This document shows, piece by piece, positions 24,982 through 34,660 of a stretch of DNA of 64,000 nt. This stretch comes from Lacinutrix sp. C3R15 (lineage in GTDB: Bacteria > Bacteroidota > Bacteroidia > Flavobacteriales > Flavobacteriaceae): assembly GCF_018860825.1 (NCBI RefSeq), contig NZ_JAHKPZ010000015.1, positions 62,001-126,000 on the forward strand. The letters run 5' to 3'. Under the pieces are notes generated by a model. It made no database searches, was not told the DNA's origin, and was given only the letters and a program-made list of their open reading frames with translations. The position numbers and the translations under genes were made by a program. Each line of letters opens with the position of its first letter. Position 1 is the first letter of the stretch.

Positions 24982-27900
24982 ATGTACTTAATTTTTGATA
25001 CTGAAACTACTGGTTTACCTAAACGTTGGGATGCTCCAATTACGGATACAGATAATTGGCCTCGATGTATACAAATAGCTTGGCAATTGCACGATGCTAT
25101 GGGTAACTGTATTGAGCATCAGGATTATTTGGTGCAGCCAGAAGGGTTTAATATACCTTATGATGCAGAAAAAATTCATGGAATTTCTACAGAATTAGCA
25201 CAAGAACAAGGTGTGCCTTTAGCTGAAGTTCTTGAAAAATTTAATGAAGCTTTAGGTAAAACCAAATTTGTAGTTGGGCAAAATGTAAAGTTTGACCTTA
25301 ATATTATGGGAGCAGAGTTTGAACGTCAAGCTCTAGGTAATGTGCTACAAGAACTACCTGTTTTAGATACTTGTACTGAAGATACAGCAAACTTATGCCA
25401 AATTCCAGGAGGTAGATATGGTAAGTTTAAATTGCCAACCTTAACAGAATTACACCAGTTTTTGTTTGATGTGCCTTTTGGCGAAGCGCATAATGCAACA
25501 GCAGATGTTGAGGCTACAACGCGTTGCTTTTTTGAACTGATTAGAAGAGAGCAATACACCCAAGAACAGTTAGATGTAGCGCCAGATTATTTTCAGAATT
25601 TTACTAAAGAGAACCCGAAACCTATTCAGTTAATAGGGTTAAAGCATATTAATTTAAAGCAAGAGAGTGCTAAGATTAGTAAAAGAATACAAGAAGAGCA
25701 AACTAGTGACCTTTCTTCACAAGAAATAAAGCAAAATATTGCAAGTCTTGAAACAGTAGAATTTACCCATTTGCATAACCACTCGCAATTTTCGGTGTTA
25801 CAGTCTACTATAAGCATACCTAAATTAGTGGCTTCTGCAGCAGAATATAACATGTCTGCAGTAGCGCTAACCGATCATGCTAATATGATGGGGGCTTTTC
25901 ACTTTGTAAAAGCGGTAAATAACCATAATAAAACAGTACAGGCTAAAAACGCAGAAGCAATTGAAAAAGGAGAGCCTGCTACATTAAACGAAATGAAACC
26001 TATTATTGGTTGTGAGTTTTTTGTTTGTGAAAACCATTTAGATAAAACAAGAAAAGATAATGGGTATCAAATTATACTTATTGCAAAAAATAAAAACGGA
26101 TACCACAATTTAGCTAAACTATCCTCACATGCCTTTGTAAATGGGTTTTACTATTTGCCTAGAATTGATAAAAAACTAATTGAAGAATATAAAGAAGACT
26201 TAATTTGCTTAACAGGAAACTTGTATGGAGAAGTACCAAGTAAAGTACTAAACGTAGGAGAAACGCAAGCAGAAGAAGCGCTATTATGGTGGAAAAATTT
26301 GTTTGGTGATGACCTCTATGTAGAGATAATGCGTCATAATCAAGAAGATGAAAATCGTGTAAATCCTGTACTTATTGATTTTGCTAAAAAGCATGATGTA
26401 AAACTGGTTGCCACTAACAATACTTATTATTGTAAAAAAGAAGATGCAAATGCTCATGATATTTTACTTTGTGTAAAAGATGGTGAAAAGCAAGCAACAC
26501 CAATAGGAAGAGGAAGAGGCTACAGATACGGTTTACCAAATCAGGAATACTACTTTAAGTCTCCTGATGAAATGAAAGCCTTGTTTAAAGATGTTCCTGA
26601 AGCTATTTCAAACATTCAAGAAGTTGTAGATAAAGTAGAAGCATTTCAACTAGCTCGTGATGTATTATTGCCAGCCTTTGATATTCCTGAAGAGTTTGTT
26701 TTTGAAGAAGACAAAGTTGATAATGGTAAACGTGGGGAAAATAAATTTCTTAGACATTTAGTGTATGAAGGAGCTAAAGAACGTTATGGTCAAGAACTTT
26801 CAGAAGAAGTAGTAGATCGTTTAGATTTTGAACTTAGTGTTATTGAAAAAACAGGATATCCTGGATACTTTCTAATTGTAGAAGATTTTATTCGCGAAGC
26901 CAGAAATATGGATGTTTCTGTAGGTCCTGGTCGTGGTTCTGCAGCAGGTTCTGTAGCAGCATATTGTTTAAAAATCACCAATATAGATCCTTTAAAGTAC
27001 AACCTGCTTTTTGAGCGTTTCTTGAATCCTGATCGTGTTAGTATGCCAGATATTGATATCGATTTTGATGATGAAGGTCGTGGTCGTGTAATGGATTATG
27101 TAATTGATAAATACGGAAGCAATCAAGTAGCACAGATTATTACTTATGGTACCATGGCTGCCAAATCTTCTATTCGCGATACTGCTCGTGTACTAGATTT
27201 ACCATTATTTGATGCAGATAGAATTGCTAAGCTAATTCCAAATATGTCTAAACTAAACAAGATTTTTGGTTTAGATGAAAAAGAGTTAGGAAAGAAGTTT
27301 AGAGCCGAAGATTTAGAAAAAGTAAATGAGCTTTTAAATATTTCTGATGGTGATGATTTACAAGCAGAAACGGTAAACCTAGCAAGAACATTAGAGGGCT
27401 CTGTTCGTAATACAGGAATTCACGCATGTGGTGTTATTATTACACCAGATGATATCACTAAGTTTGTACCTGTTTCTGTAGCAAAAGATTCCGATTTATA
27501 TGTTACACAGTTTGATAACTCGGTTGTTGAAGATGCTGGGCTGTTAAAAATGGACTTTTTAGGGTTAAAAACATTAACTCTAATAAAAGATACCGTTAAA
27601 ATTGTAAAAGCAAAACACGATATTCTTTTAGATCCAGATAGTTTTCCACTAGATGACGAAAAAACATATGAGCTCTTTCAAAGAGGAGAAACAGTGGGAG
27701 TGTTTCAATATGAATCTCCAGGAATGCAAAAGCACCTTAAAGATTTAAAGCCAACGGTTTTTGAAGATTTAATTGCAATGAATGCACTCTATCGTCCTGG
27801 ACCAATGGAGTATATTCCAAGTTTTGTTAGAAGAAAACATGGAGACGAAGAAATAGAATATGACCTTCCTGCAATGGAAGAATATTTAAAAGAAACCTAC

Positions 27901-29367
27901 GGTATTACAGTATACCAAGAGCAGGTAATGCTTCTGTCGCAAAAACTAGCAGATTTTACCAAAGGTGAAGCCGATGTACTACGTAAGGCTATGGGTAAAA
28001 AACAAATTGCGGTTTTAGATAAAATGAAACCAAAATTTATAGCCCAAGCAGAAGCTAAAGGTCATGATGCTAAAAAATTAGAGAAAATCTGGAAAGACTG
28101 GGAAGCCTTTGCTAGTTATGCCTTTAATAAATCGCACTCTACCTGTTATGCATGGATTGCCTATCAAACCGCATATTTAAAAGCACACTATCCTGCAGAA
28201 TATATGGCAGCTGTACTTTCTAATAATATGAACGATATTAAATCGGTTACCTTCTTTATGGAAGAATGTAAACGTATGAAACTTAATGTGCTTGGTCCAG
28301 ACGTAAATGAAAGTTTTTACAAATTTTCGGTAAACCAAGATTATGCAGTACGTTTTGGTATGGGAGCCATTAAAGGTGTTGGTCATGGTGCTGTAAAAAC
28401 CATTGTTGAAAATAGAAAAGACGGACCTTATAAATCTATTTTTGACTTAGCAAAACGAATAGATTTACGTGCAGCCAATAAAAAAGCATTCGAAAACTTA
28501 GCACTTGCAGGAGGATTTGATGGTTTTGGAGATACACACAGAGCACAATATTTTCATGATGAAGGTGATGGGGTTACCTTTCTTGAAAAAGCAGTTAAAT
28601 ATGGAGCAAAACACCAAGAAAATGAAAACTCGGCACAAGTAAGTCTCTTTGGCGAAGCTAGTGATGTTCAAATTGAAGAACCAATAGTGCCACCTTGTGA
28701 AGAATGGGGAACCATGGAAAAACTTGCACAAGAAAGAGAAGTAGTTGGTGTTTATATTTCTGGGCATCCTTTAGATGATTTTAAAACCGAAATGAAAACC
28801 TTTTGCAATGCAAACCTTGCATTATTTAATGATTTAGAAACCTATGTAAATAGAGAGCTTACTTTTGGTGGTGTAGTAACAGATGTACAACATAGAGTAA
28901 GTAAACAAGGTAAAGGTTGGGCTATGTTTACTATGGAAGATTATACAGATAGTTTTGAGTTTCGAATTTTTGGTGAAGAATATTTAAAATTCAGACACTT
29001 TTTAATGAAAAACAATTTTGTGTATACCAAAATATTTATTCGTGAAGGTTGGGTAAACAAAGATACAGGAAAGAAAAGCGATCCCAGAATGCAATTTAAT
29101 AATTTTCAGCTCTTGCATGACGTGATGGATACCTATGCTAAAAAATTATCCATACAATTAAACATTAAAGAAATTGAAGCAGAAAAAATTCATGCTCTAA
29201 AACAATTGTTTAATATGCATCCAGGAAGTCAGGCTTTAAACTTTATCGTTTACGATAACGCAGAACAAATAAAATTACCAATGATAAGTAGAAGGCAAAA
29301 AATAAAAGTTAGCCAAGAACTACTAAATGAACTAGATAACCAGCAAGTTTTTTATAAATTAAATTAA
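24982..29367 (+). CDS. dnaE: DNA polymerase III alpha subunit with fused 3'-5' exonuclease domain
   Basis: A 1461-residue replicative polymerase. An extra N-terminal DnaQ-type exonuclease (about 1-195) keeps the full DEDDh set: DTETTGLP, NVKFDLNIM and HNATADVEA. The PHP domain follows (HLHNHSQFSVL, about 260), then the palm with the catalytic PDIDIDFDDEGR motif (about 690) and the fingers with RPGPMEYIPSF. Near residue 1215, QVSLFG resembles a beta-clamp-binding motif. An OB-fold and tail close the protein. Polymerase and proofreading activities are thus in one chain, an arrangement I recall from related Bacteroidota. Confidence 0.95.
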   Translation: MYLIFDTETTGLPKRWDAPITDTDNWPRCIQIAWQLHDAMGNCIEHQDYLVQPEGFNIPYDAEKIHGISTELAQEQGVPLAEVLEKFNEALGKTKFVVGQNVKFDLNIMGAEFERQALGNVLQELPVLDTCTEDTANLCQIPGGRYGKFKLPTLTELHQFLFDVPFGEAHNATADVEATTRCFFELIRREQYTQEQLDVAPDYFQNFTKENPKPIQLIGLKHINLKQESAKISKRIQEEQTSDLSSQEIKQNIASLETVEFTHLHNHSQFSVLQSTISIPKLVASAAEYNMSAVALTDHANMMGAFHFVKAVNNHNKTVQAKNAEAIEKGEPATLNEMKPIIGCEFFVCENHLDKTRKDNGYQIILIAKNKNGYHNLAKLSSHAFVNGFYYLPRIDKKLIEEYKEDLICLTGNLYGEVPSKVLNVGETQAEEALLWWKNLFGDDLYVEIMRHNQEDENRVNPVLIDFAKKHDVKLVATNNTYYCKKEDANAHDILLCVKDGEKQATPIGRGRGYRYGLPNQEYYFKSPDEMKALFKDVPEAISNIQEVVDKVEAFQLARDVLLPAFDIPEEFVFEEDKVDNGKRGENKFLRHLVYEGAKERYGQELSEEVVDRLDFELSVIEKTGYPGYFLIVEDFIREARNMDVSVGPGRGSAAGSVAAYCLKITNIDPLKYNLLFERFLNPDRVSMPDIDIDFDDEGRGRVMDYVIDKYGSNQVAQIITYGTMAAKSSIRDTARVLDLPLFDADRIAKLIPNMSKLNKIFGLDEKELGKKFRAEDLEKVNELLNISDGDDLQAETVNLARTLEGSVRNTGIHACGVIITPDDITKFVPVSVAKDSDLYVTQFDNSVVEDAGLLKMDFLGLKTLTLIKDTVKIVKAKHDILLDPDSFPLDDEKTYELFQRGETVGVFQYESPGMQKHLKDLKPTVFEDLIAMNALYRPGPMEYIPSFVRRKHGDEEIEYDLPAMEEYLKETYGITVYQEQVMLLSQKLADFTKGEADVLRKAMGKKQIAVLDKMKPKFIAQAEAKGHDAKKLEKIWKDWEAFASYAFNKSHSTCYAWIAYQTAYLKAHYPAEYMAAVLSNNMNDIKSVTFFMEECKRMKLNVLGPDVNESFYKFSVNQDYAVRFGMGAIKGVGHGAVKTIVENRKDGPYKSIFDLAKRIDLRAANKKAFENLALAGGFDGFGDTHRAQYFHDEGDGVTFLEKAVKYGAKHQENENSAQVSLFGEASDVQIEEPIVPPCEEWGTMEKLAQEREVVGVYISGHPLDDFKTEMKTFCNANLALFNDLETYVNRELTFGGVVTDVQHRVSKQGKGWAMFTMEDYTDSFEFRIFGEEYLKFRHFLMKNNFVYTKIFIREGWVNKDTGKKSDPRMQFNNFQLLHDVMDTYAKKLSIQLNIKEIEAEKIHALKQLFNMHPGSQALNFIVYDNAEQIKLPMISRRQKIKVSQELLNELDNQQVFYKLN

Positions 29368-29488
29368 TATAATAGACTAAAACAATACGTCAATAAACAG
29401 AACAAATTGGCAGTTTGTAAGCTTTGGCAAAATTTTTGACTAATATTGCATATAAACAAGAAGTAAAATTCAATTAAAACATAAAATT

Positions 29489-29806
29489 ATGGCATTAGAA
29501 ATCACAGATGCAAACTTTGAAGAAACAGTATTAAAAAGCGACAAGCCAGTAATGGTAGACTTTTGGGCAGCTTGGTGTGGACCATGTAGAATGGTAGGAC
29601 CAATCATTGACGAAATTAGCACAGATTACGATGGTAAAGCTGTAGTTGGTAAGTTAGATGTAGATGCTAACCAAGAATTTGCAGCAAAATACGGTGTGCG
29701 TAACATACCTACTGTTTTAGTTTTTCAAAACGGAGAAGTTGTAGGACGTCAAGTAGGAGTTGCTCCTAAAAAAGCATATTCAGATGCAATAGACGCGCTT
29801 TTGTAA
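29489..29806 (+). CDS. trxA: thioredoxin
   Basis: A 105-residue cytoplasmic thioredoxin with the redox motif WCGPC at about 31-35, the buried Asp in MVDFWAAW and the cis-proline in RNIPTVLVF. It reduces protein disulfides using a thioredoxin reductase. It stands alone behind dnaE (121-base gap) and ends at a strong terminator. Confidence 0.96.
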   Translation: MALEITDANFEETVLKSDKPVMVDFWAAWCGPCRMVGPIIDEISTDYDGKAVVGKLDVDANQEFAAKYGVRNIPTVLVFQNGEVVGRQVGVAPKKAYSDAIDALL

Positions 29807-29829
29807 AATAAAACCTAAAAGAAAAGATA

Positions 29830-29856
29830 AAAGGTTTGCTGTAATGGCAAACCTTT
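29830..29856 (+). terminator. trxA terminator
   Basis: A perfect 10-base stem (29830-29839 with 29847-29856) followed by T residues, 23 bases after the stop. Confidence 0.9.
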
Positions 29857-29880
29857 TTTAGTTTAGAGCTATTATAATTG

Positions 29881-29980
29881 GGGCGTTTTTTATTTTGCAG
29901 AAAAAGCAAAATAAAACCAGGCTTTCCGCTAAATCTTTTTTGAAAAAAACAAAAAAGGATATCGCTGCAATCCTTAACGC
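29881..29980 (+). ncRNA. dispersed structured RNA element, copy B
   Basis: The outer stem is GCGTT (29883-29887) with AACGC (29976-29980). Hairpin 2 is a perfect 11-base stem (29888-29898 with 29906-29916). Hairpin 3 is ATCTTTTTT with AAAAAAGGAT (29933-29941 with 29951-29960, one bulged G). The linkers AGGCTTTCCGCT and CGCTGCAATCC match the other copies. It lies after the trxA terminator and just before the DUF58 gene start (22 bases), so unlike the others it could sit in the leader of the next gene. Confidence 0.7.
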
Positions 29981-30002
29981 ACTTCTAAGCAAAACATAAA
30001 CA

Positions 30003-30932
30003 TTGAATTTAAGAGATGAACTAAATAAAGCTGGAGGATTTAAAAACCTTGAATTGCTTGCCAAACAAGTGGTTGAAGGCTTTATTTCTGGTATGCATAA
30101 AAGTCCGTTTCATGGCTTTTCAGCAGAATTTGCAGAACATAAAATCTATAACCAAGGAGAGAGCACCAGACATATAGACTGGAAACTTTTTGCAAAAACA
30201 GACAAGCTATATACGAAACGCTATGATGACGAAACCAATTTACGTTGTCATCTTATTTTAGATAATAGTAGCTCTATGCACTATCCAGAAATGCAAAATT
30301 TTTCTATAGATCATTTAAATAAAATAGCATTCTCTGCTTTAGCATCTGCTTCTTTAATGCATATGTTAAAAAAGCAACGCGATGCTGTAGGATTAAGTAT
30401 TTATAGTGATAACTATGATTTTTATGCACCAGAAAAAGGAAGCGAACGGCACCACCAAATGTTACTGCATCAATTAAGTGATGCCGTAATTACAAAAGCA
30501 TTAAACAAAAAAACAGAAACCTACGACTATTTACATCTTATAGCAGAAAAAATTCACAGACGCTCATTAATATTCCTTTTTACAGATATGTTTCAGGCCA
30601 GTGAAGATGCAGAAAAACTCTTTGAGGCACTTAGGCATTTAAAACACAATAAACATGAGGTAGTGTTGTTTCATGTGTATGATAAGAACAAAGAACTAGA
30701 CTTTAATTTTGATAATAAACCAAAACGTTTTGTAGATGTAGAAACAGGAGAACATATAAACCTCTATTCTGAAACCGTAAAAGACAATTATGAAAAGGCC
30801 GTTTCAGATTATTTTAAACAACTACGATTAAAATGTGGCCAATACCGAATTAAATATGTTGCAGCAGACATAAATAAAAATTTTGATAATATACTGACAA
30901 CGTATATGATAGAGCGGCAAAAATTTATTTAA
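30003..30932 (+). CDS. DUF58 / von Willebrand A-like protein
   Basis: A 309-residue cytoplasmic protein. The N-terminal DUF58 signature is YNQGESTRHIDWKLFAKTDKLYTKRY (partly shown: DIDW-type motif near residue 59). A vWA-like fold follows, with a metal-site motif DNSSSMH at about residue 91 and FLFTDMF near 197. Such proteins usually accompany MoxR ATPases and BatA/BatB membrane proteins in stress or envelope assembly, but no MoxR gene is in this window. It starts with TTG at 30003, just after the element copy B; ATG is absent nearby. It is followed by tRNA-Asp. Confidence 0.85.
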   Translation: MNLRDELNKAGGFKNLELLAKQVVEGFISGMHKSPFHGFSAEFAEHKIYNQGESTRHIDWKLFAKTDKLYTKRYDDETNLRCHLILDNSSSMHYPEMQNFSIDHLNKIAFSALASASLMHMLKKQRDAVGLSIYSDNYDFYAPEKGSERHHQMLLHQLSDAVITKALNKKTETYDYLHLIAEKIHRRSLIFLFTDMFQASEDAEKLFEALRHLKHNKHEVVLFHVYDKNKELDFNFDNKPKRFVDVETGEHINLYSETVKDNYEKAVSDYFKQLRLKCGQYRIKYVAADINKNFDNILTTYMIERQKFI

Positions 30933-30963
30933 CAAAAATATTTTAAAAAAAACTCAAAAAAAC

Positions 30964-30995
30964 TTGTGAGATATTAAATAAGGTGTGTATATTTG
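30964..30995 (+). promoter_or_regulatory. promoter of tRNA-Asp
   Basis: TTG at 30964-30966, 21 bases of spacer, then TATATTTG (30988-30995), matching the Bacteroidota consensus. The tRNA begins 18 bases further on. Confidence 0.75.
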
Positions 30996-31013
30996 CACTC
31001 GCAATAACGCAAC

Positions 31014-31087
31014 GGTCTGGTAGTTCAGCTGGTTAGAATACCTGCCTGTCACGCAGGGGGTCGCGGGTTCGAGTCCCGTCCAGACCG
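31014..31087 (+). tRNA. tRNA-Asp (anticodon GTC)
   Basis: The cloverleaf is complete: acceptor GGTCTGG/CCAGACC with discriminator G, an anticodon loop CTGTCAC giving anticodon GTC, and a T arm with GGTTCGAGTCC. It is 74 bases long, with the 3' CCA not encoded. It has its own promoter and a terminator. Confidence 0.97.
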
Positions 31088-31097
31088 CTAAAATTGC

Positions 31098-31123
31098 AAA
31101 AGCTCCGAGAGATTGGAGCTTTT
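31098..31123 (+). terminator. tRNA-Asp terminator
   Basis: AAAAGCTCC (31098-31106) pairs with GGAGCTTTT (31115-31123), followed by T residues. Confidence 0.88.
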
Positions 31124-31552
31124 TTTGGCAATAAAATTTAGTTGTGTTGTTTGATAGATGTTAAAGTCTATCAATGGTTTAAGTAGTTAAACCGATGGAA
31201 AGCTTTCCTTTTTTCTGTGAAGAAAATTGTGAAGCTTTTTTGTTTTTAGACCTTTTTTGAAGTGTATTCTTACAGCTAATGTGCTTTATATTTGGTAGTT
31301 ATGTATTTAAATTATACCTTTAATCGGTAAAAAACGTGTTTAATCGTGTTTTTTAATATGTTGATTCGGATTTATGTTGTTGATAATCAATTGGTTGTAG
31401 TTTTAATCCATTTTATTTATTCCCTCAATAAATTCAAAATAGGCTAAAAGTCTGTTTTGTTATTATAGCAAATTTTCTATTTATTCTACTATAAACATAA
31501 ATACGTGTAAATAGTTTAACTAAAAATAATATTAACTATAAATTTAAATAAA
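31124..31552. other. AT-rich intergenic region
   Basis: Between the tRNA-Asp terminator and the small-peptide gene I see no convincing open frame, repeat or RNA gene. It must contain the promoter of the small-peptide gene, but no clear TAnnTTTG box was found. Confidence 0.5.
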
Positions 31553-31720
31553 ATGAAATCCCTAAAAATTACCTTATTAGTAGCTGTAGTATGTGCAATA
31601 TTTGCATCTTTAACACCACAACAAAATCCAACTGAAGAAAAAGATAAGAATGATCAAACCATTGTGAAAGTTACCTTTAAAAAAGAAAAGAAAGGAATAA
31701 AAATACCACAACAAGGTTAA
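31553..31720 (+). CDS. small exported peptide, 55 aa
   Basis: An open frame of 55 codons with an ATG and a clear signal-peptide-like N-terminus: two Lys, then a hydrophobic core of about 16 residues (ITLLVAVVCAIFASL). The mature part is short and strongly charged (EEKDKNDQ, KKEKKG), ending in KIPQQG. A strong terminator follows after 14 bases, so it is a separate transcript. It stands directly ahead of a TPR-histidine kinase and NarL-type regulator. It may be a peptide sensed by, or controlled by, that system; this is only inference from position. No family was recognised. Confidence 0.65.
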   Translation: MKSLKITLLVAVVCAIFASLTPQQNPTEEKDKNDQTIVKVTFKKEKKGIKIPQQG

Positions 31721-31733
31721 AAAATACCATAAT

Positions 31734-31771
31734 AAAAAAAGCGTTTCCAAGAATATTGAAACGCTTTTTTT
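31734..31771 (+). terminator. terminator of the small-peptide gene
   Basis: A stem AAAAAAAGCGTTTC/GAAACGCTTTTTTT with an inner CAA/TTG helix, followed by a long T-run. Confidence 0.92.
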
Positions 31772-31836
31772 TTATTTTACTTATCTAAGTTTTTTTAAAT
31801 TATATTTAATGAAAAATTATAAATTTGATTTATAAT

Positions 31837-33858
31837 ATGATAAAATCATTAAATAAATTACTTCCTTTAGTAATACTCTGTCTTATTAGCTCTAGTTTGT
31901 TTGCGCAAAATAAAGCGTTAGATAGTATCCTTACTTTACGTAGTCTTGCTAATGATAATAACACCCAGTTAGCACAACGTTTTGAATACGCTAGAAAGGC
32001 TATTAAAATGTCTACTAAGCTATCTCAAGATTCTACTTTGTTAGCTAGTAAAAGAGTGCTTTCTTATTTGTTTCTTATTCAGGGAGACTATGACTCGGTA
32101 TTTAAAATTAACCATGAAAATGTAAAATTGGCAAAAAAAGTTAAAGACACTTTTGCTATTGCTAATGCAGAGAACATACTAGGGCTATATCATCATATTT
32201 ATGAAGCACACGATAGTGCTTACTTCTACTATTTTAAAGCAGTTAAATTGTTTGAAGTATTACAAAACATAAAAAGTCAAGGTGAAGTATTAGCTAATAT
32301 GGCAGATATACAAGAAACCGAAAGAGATTATATAGGCTGTGAAAGTAATGCTATCAAATCTATTGCACTAATAGAGCAGCTGCCAGAAAATGATTATAAT
32401 CTTGAAACTTTATGGAACGCTAATAATTTAATTGCCATTGTTTCTGCAGAATTAGAACAATATGATAAAGCTTTAGAGTATTATGATAAGACGCTTGACA
32501 TTTGTAATAGAATGGAAGACTCTTATGAAAAAACATTGTTTTCTAATATAAATATAGCTGCATTATATAGAAGAAAAGGAGATTATGTTACTGCAGAGCG
32601 ACTTTATAAAAAACTTTATGAAGATGCGTCTATTCTAGATTTTGACCCAACTTCATATTCTATTATTTTATCCGGATTGGCACATGCAAAATTTAAAAAT
32701 AATACAGCTAGTGCACCTGAAATTAAATCACTATTTAATAAAGCCTACCAAATAAGTGAAAAAGAAGACGATGAGGTAGGGCTTTTGTCTATTAGTATGG
32801 ATATGGCAGATTTTTATTTTGAAACCAAAAATAAAGATAGCGCTAGGCATTATGTAGATAAGGCATATGCAATAGGAAAGGATTTAGTAGCCAATGAAAC
32901 CATATTAGAAGCTCTTTTGCTAAAGTCTAAAATAGAGACAGGAGAACAAGCAACAAGTAGTTTAAATGCTTACATTAAATTAAGCGATAGTTTACAAAAA
33001 GCAGAACGATCTATACGAAATAAGTTTGCTAGAATTGATTATGAAACAGACCAAATAAGGGCAGAAAAAGAAAAAGTATCTAAAGAAAGGTTCTTGTTTT
33101 TATTGCTTTCTATAGGTTTGTTTGTTACACTAGCATTAATATATATAATTTTTACGCAAATCTCTAAAAACAAAGAATTAACCTTTAAACAGCAACAACA
33201 AGAGACAAATGAAGAAATCTATAATTTGATGCTATCTCAGCAAAACAAAATAGATGAAGCTAGAAGTACAGAAAAAAGAAGAATTTCTGAAGAACTTCAT
33301 GATGGTATTTTAGGAAGGCTTTTTGGTACCAGATTAAGTTTAGATAGTTTAAACAATAGTAATACTGAAGAAGCTATTCAATCTAGAGAAAGTTATATTG
33401 ATGAGCTACAAGCTATAGAGCAGGAAATTAGAAAGGTGTCTCATGAGTTAAATACCGATTTTATTTCAAATTCTAGATTTATAGATATTGTAAAAACATT
33501 ATTAGAAACACAAACAAAAGCATATCAATTAGAGTATAAGCTTAAAAATGACGATTCTATACATTGGGATGCTATAACCAATAAAACCAAAATTCATATT
33601 TATAGAATTCTGCAAGAATCGCTTCAAAATATATATAAGCATGCTAAAGCTTCCAAAGTAGAAATTAGTTTTAGTATTAAAAAAAATGTAATTTGTCTAA
33701 CGATTACAGATGATGGTTCTGGTTTTGAAATTAACAAATCTAAAAAAGGAATTGGTATTAAAAACATTACCTCAAGAGTAAAAGAAATTTTTGGAGAATT
33801 AAAAATTAAATCACAAATAAATAAAGGAACAAACATTACCATTAAAATTCCAATCTAG
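31837..33858 (+). CDS. TPR-containing sensor histidine kinase (HisKA_3/NarX-like)
   Basis: A 673-residue membrane kinase. A signal peptide (1-23, ending SLFAQ) places the following tetratricopeptide-repeat region (about 30-380) in the periplasm. A coiled segment precedes a single membrane helix at about 419-441. The HisKA_3 dimerisation domain has the phospho-acceptor His488 in ISEELHDG, and the ATPase domain has LQESLQNIYKHAKA (N box) and DDGSGF. TTG 31825 is open in frame, but ATG 31837 gives a proper signal peptide. The cognate regulator follows after 17 bases. The TPR domain suggests it senses a peptide or protein in the periplasm. Confidence 0.9.
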   Translation: MIKSLNKLLPLVILCLISSSLFAQNKALDSILTLRSLANDNNTQLAQRFEYARKAIKMSTKLSQDSTLLASKRVLSYLFLIQGDYDSVFKINHENVKLAKKVKDTFAIANAENILGLYHHIYEAHDSAYFYYFKAVKLFEVLQNIKSQGEVLANMADIQETERDYIGCESNAIKSIALIEQLPENDYNLETLWNANNLIAIVSAELEQYDKALEYYDKTLDICNRMEDSYEKTLFSNINIAALYRRKGDYVTAERLYKKLYEDASILDFDPTSYSIILSGLAHAKFKNNTASAPEIKSLFNKAYQISEKEDDEVGLLSISMDMADFYFETKNKDSARHYVDKAYAIGKDLVANETILEALLLKSKIETGEQATSSLNAYIKLSDSLQKAERSIRNKFARIDYETDQIRAEKEKVSKERFLFLLLSIGLFVTLALIYIIFTQISKNKELTFKQQQQETNEEIYNLMLSQQNKIDEARSTEKRRISEELHDGILGRLFGTRLSLDSLNNSNTEEAIQSRESYIDELQAIEQEIRKVSHELNTDFISNSRFIDIVKTLLETQTKAYQLEYKLKNDDSIHWDAITNKTKIHIYRILQESLQNIYKHAKASKVEISFSIKKNVICLTITDDGSGFEINKSKKGIGIKNITSRVKEIFGELKIKSQINKGTNITIKIPI

Positions 33859-33875
33859 CCAAAAGACCTAACAAA

Positions 33876-34550
33876 ATGCAAGAAACAATTAGAATATTAA
33901 TGACAGATGATCATCCTATGATTATTGAAGGGTATCAAAACACATTATTAGCTACAAAAAAGGAAACACAAGAATTACAAATTGATATTGCAAATACCTG
34001 TGACCAATCTATGCAATTAATGCAAAAGTCTATTGAGGAAGAAAATCCTTATGATGTGCTATTTATGGATATAAGCTTGCCACCTTCAGCAGATGAAACA
34101 ATAACTTCTGGCGAAGATCTTTCTAAATATGCAAGAGAAATTTTACCAGAAGCAAAAATAGTTATTCTTACCATGTTTAATGAGCCTTATAGAATACATA
34201 ATATCATTAAAGAAATTAAACCTGAAGGTTTTGTTGTTAAAAGTGATTTAACATCAAGAGAACTTGCTAGTGCGTTTCAGGCAGTAGTTAATAATCCACC
34301 ATTTTATAGTACTACTGTGAGTAGGTTTTTAAGAGTAACTTTAGAATCTGAAATTGAAATTGATGATATAGACAGAAAAATTTTATACCTCTTATCTCAA
34401 GGTGTAAAAACAAAAAGTTTAACTAATCATTTGGGTGTTTCTACTAGCTCTATTGAAAAAAGAAAAAAGAATTTGAAAGAGGTTTTTTCTGTTTTAGATA
34501 GTCAAGATGAAACTCTATTAAATGAGGCTAGAAAAAAAGGATTTCTATAA
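33876..34550 (+). CDS. NarL/FixJ-family response regulator
   Basis: A 224-residue regulator. The receiver domain (about 5-130) has the DDHP acidic start and the phospho-acceptor Asp65 (FMDISLPP). The C-terminal LuxR-type helix-turn-helix (about 165-222) includes the recognition region LGVSTSSIEKRKKNLKEVF. It forms a pair with the preceding kinase. A perfect palindrome TTACGG-5-CCGTAA 110 bases downstream could be one of its DNA targets (low confidence). Confidence 0.92.
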   Translation: MQETIRILMTDDHPMIIEGYQNTLLATKKETQELQIDIANTCDQSMQLMQKSIEEENPYDVLFMDISLPPSADETITSGEDLSKYAREILPEAKIVILTMFNEPYRIHNIIKEIKPEGFVVKSDLTSRELASAFQAVVNNPPFYSTTVSRFLRVTLESEIEIDDIDRKILYLLSQGVKTKSLTNHLGVSTSSIEKRKKNLKEVFSVLDSQDETLLNEARKKGFL

Positions 34551-34660
34551 AATAAGAGTGGTCTATGTTTTTATAAATAGTAGATTTAAAAAAAATCATT
34601 TTTTTTTACAGCTTTTAAACCCTTGAATAGCTTGAATAGTACAGTTTTATGGAAGTTTCT

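Noticed and set aside
29858-30064. Minus-strand frame across element copy B
   Set aside because: Same reason as for copy C; it also overlaps the start of the DUF58 gene.
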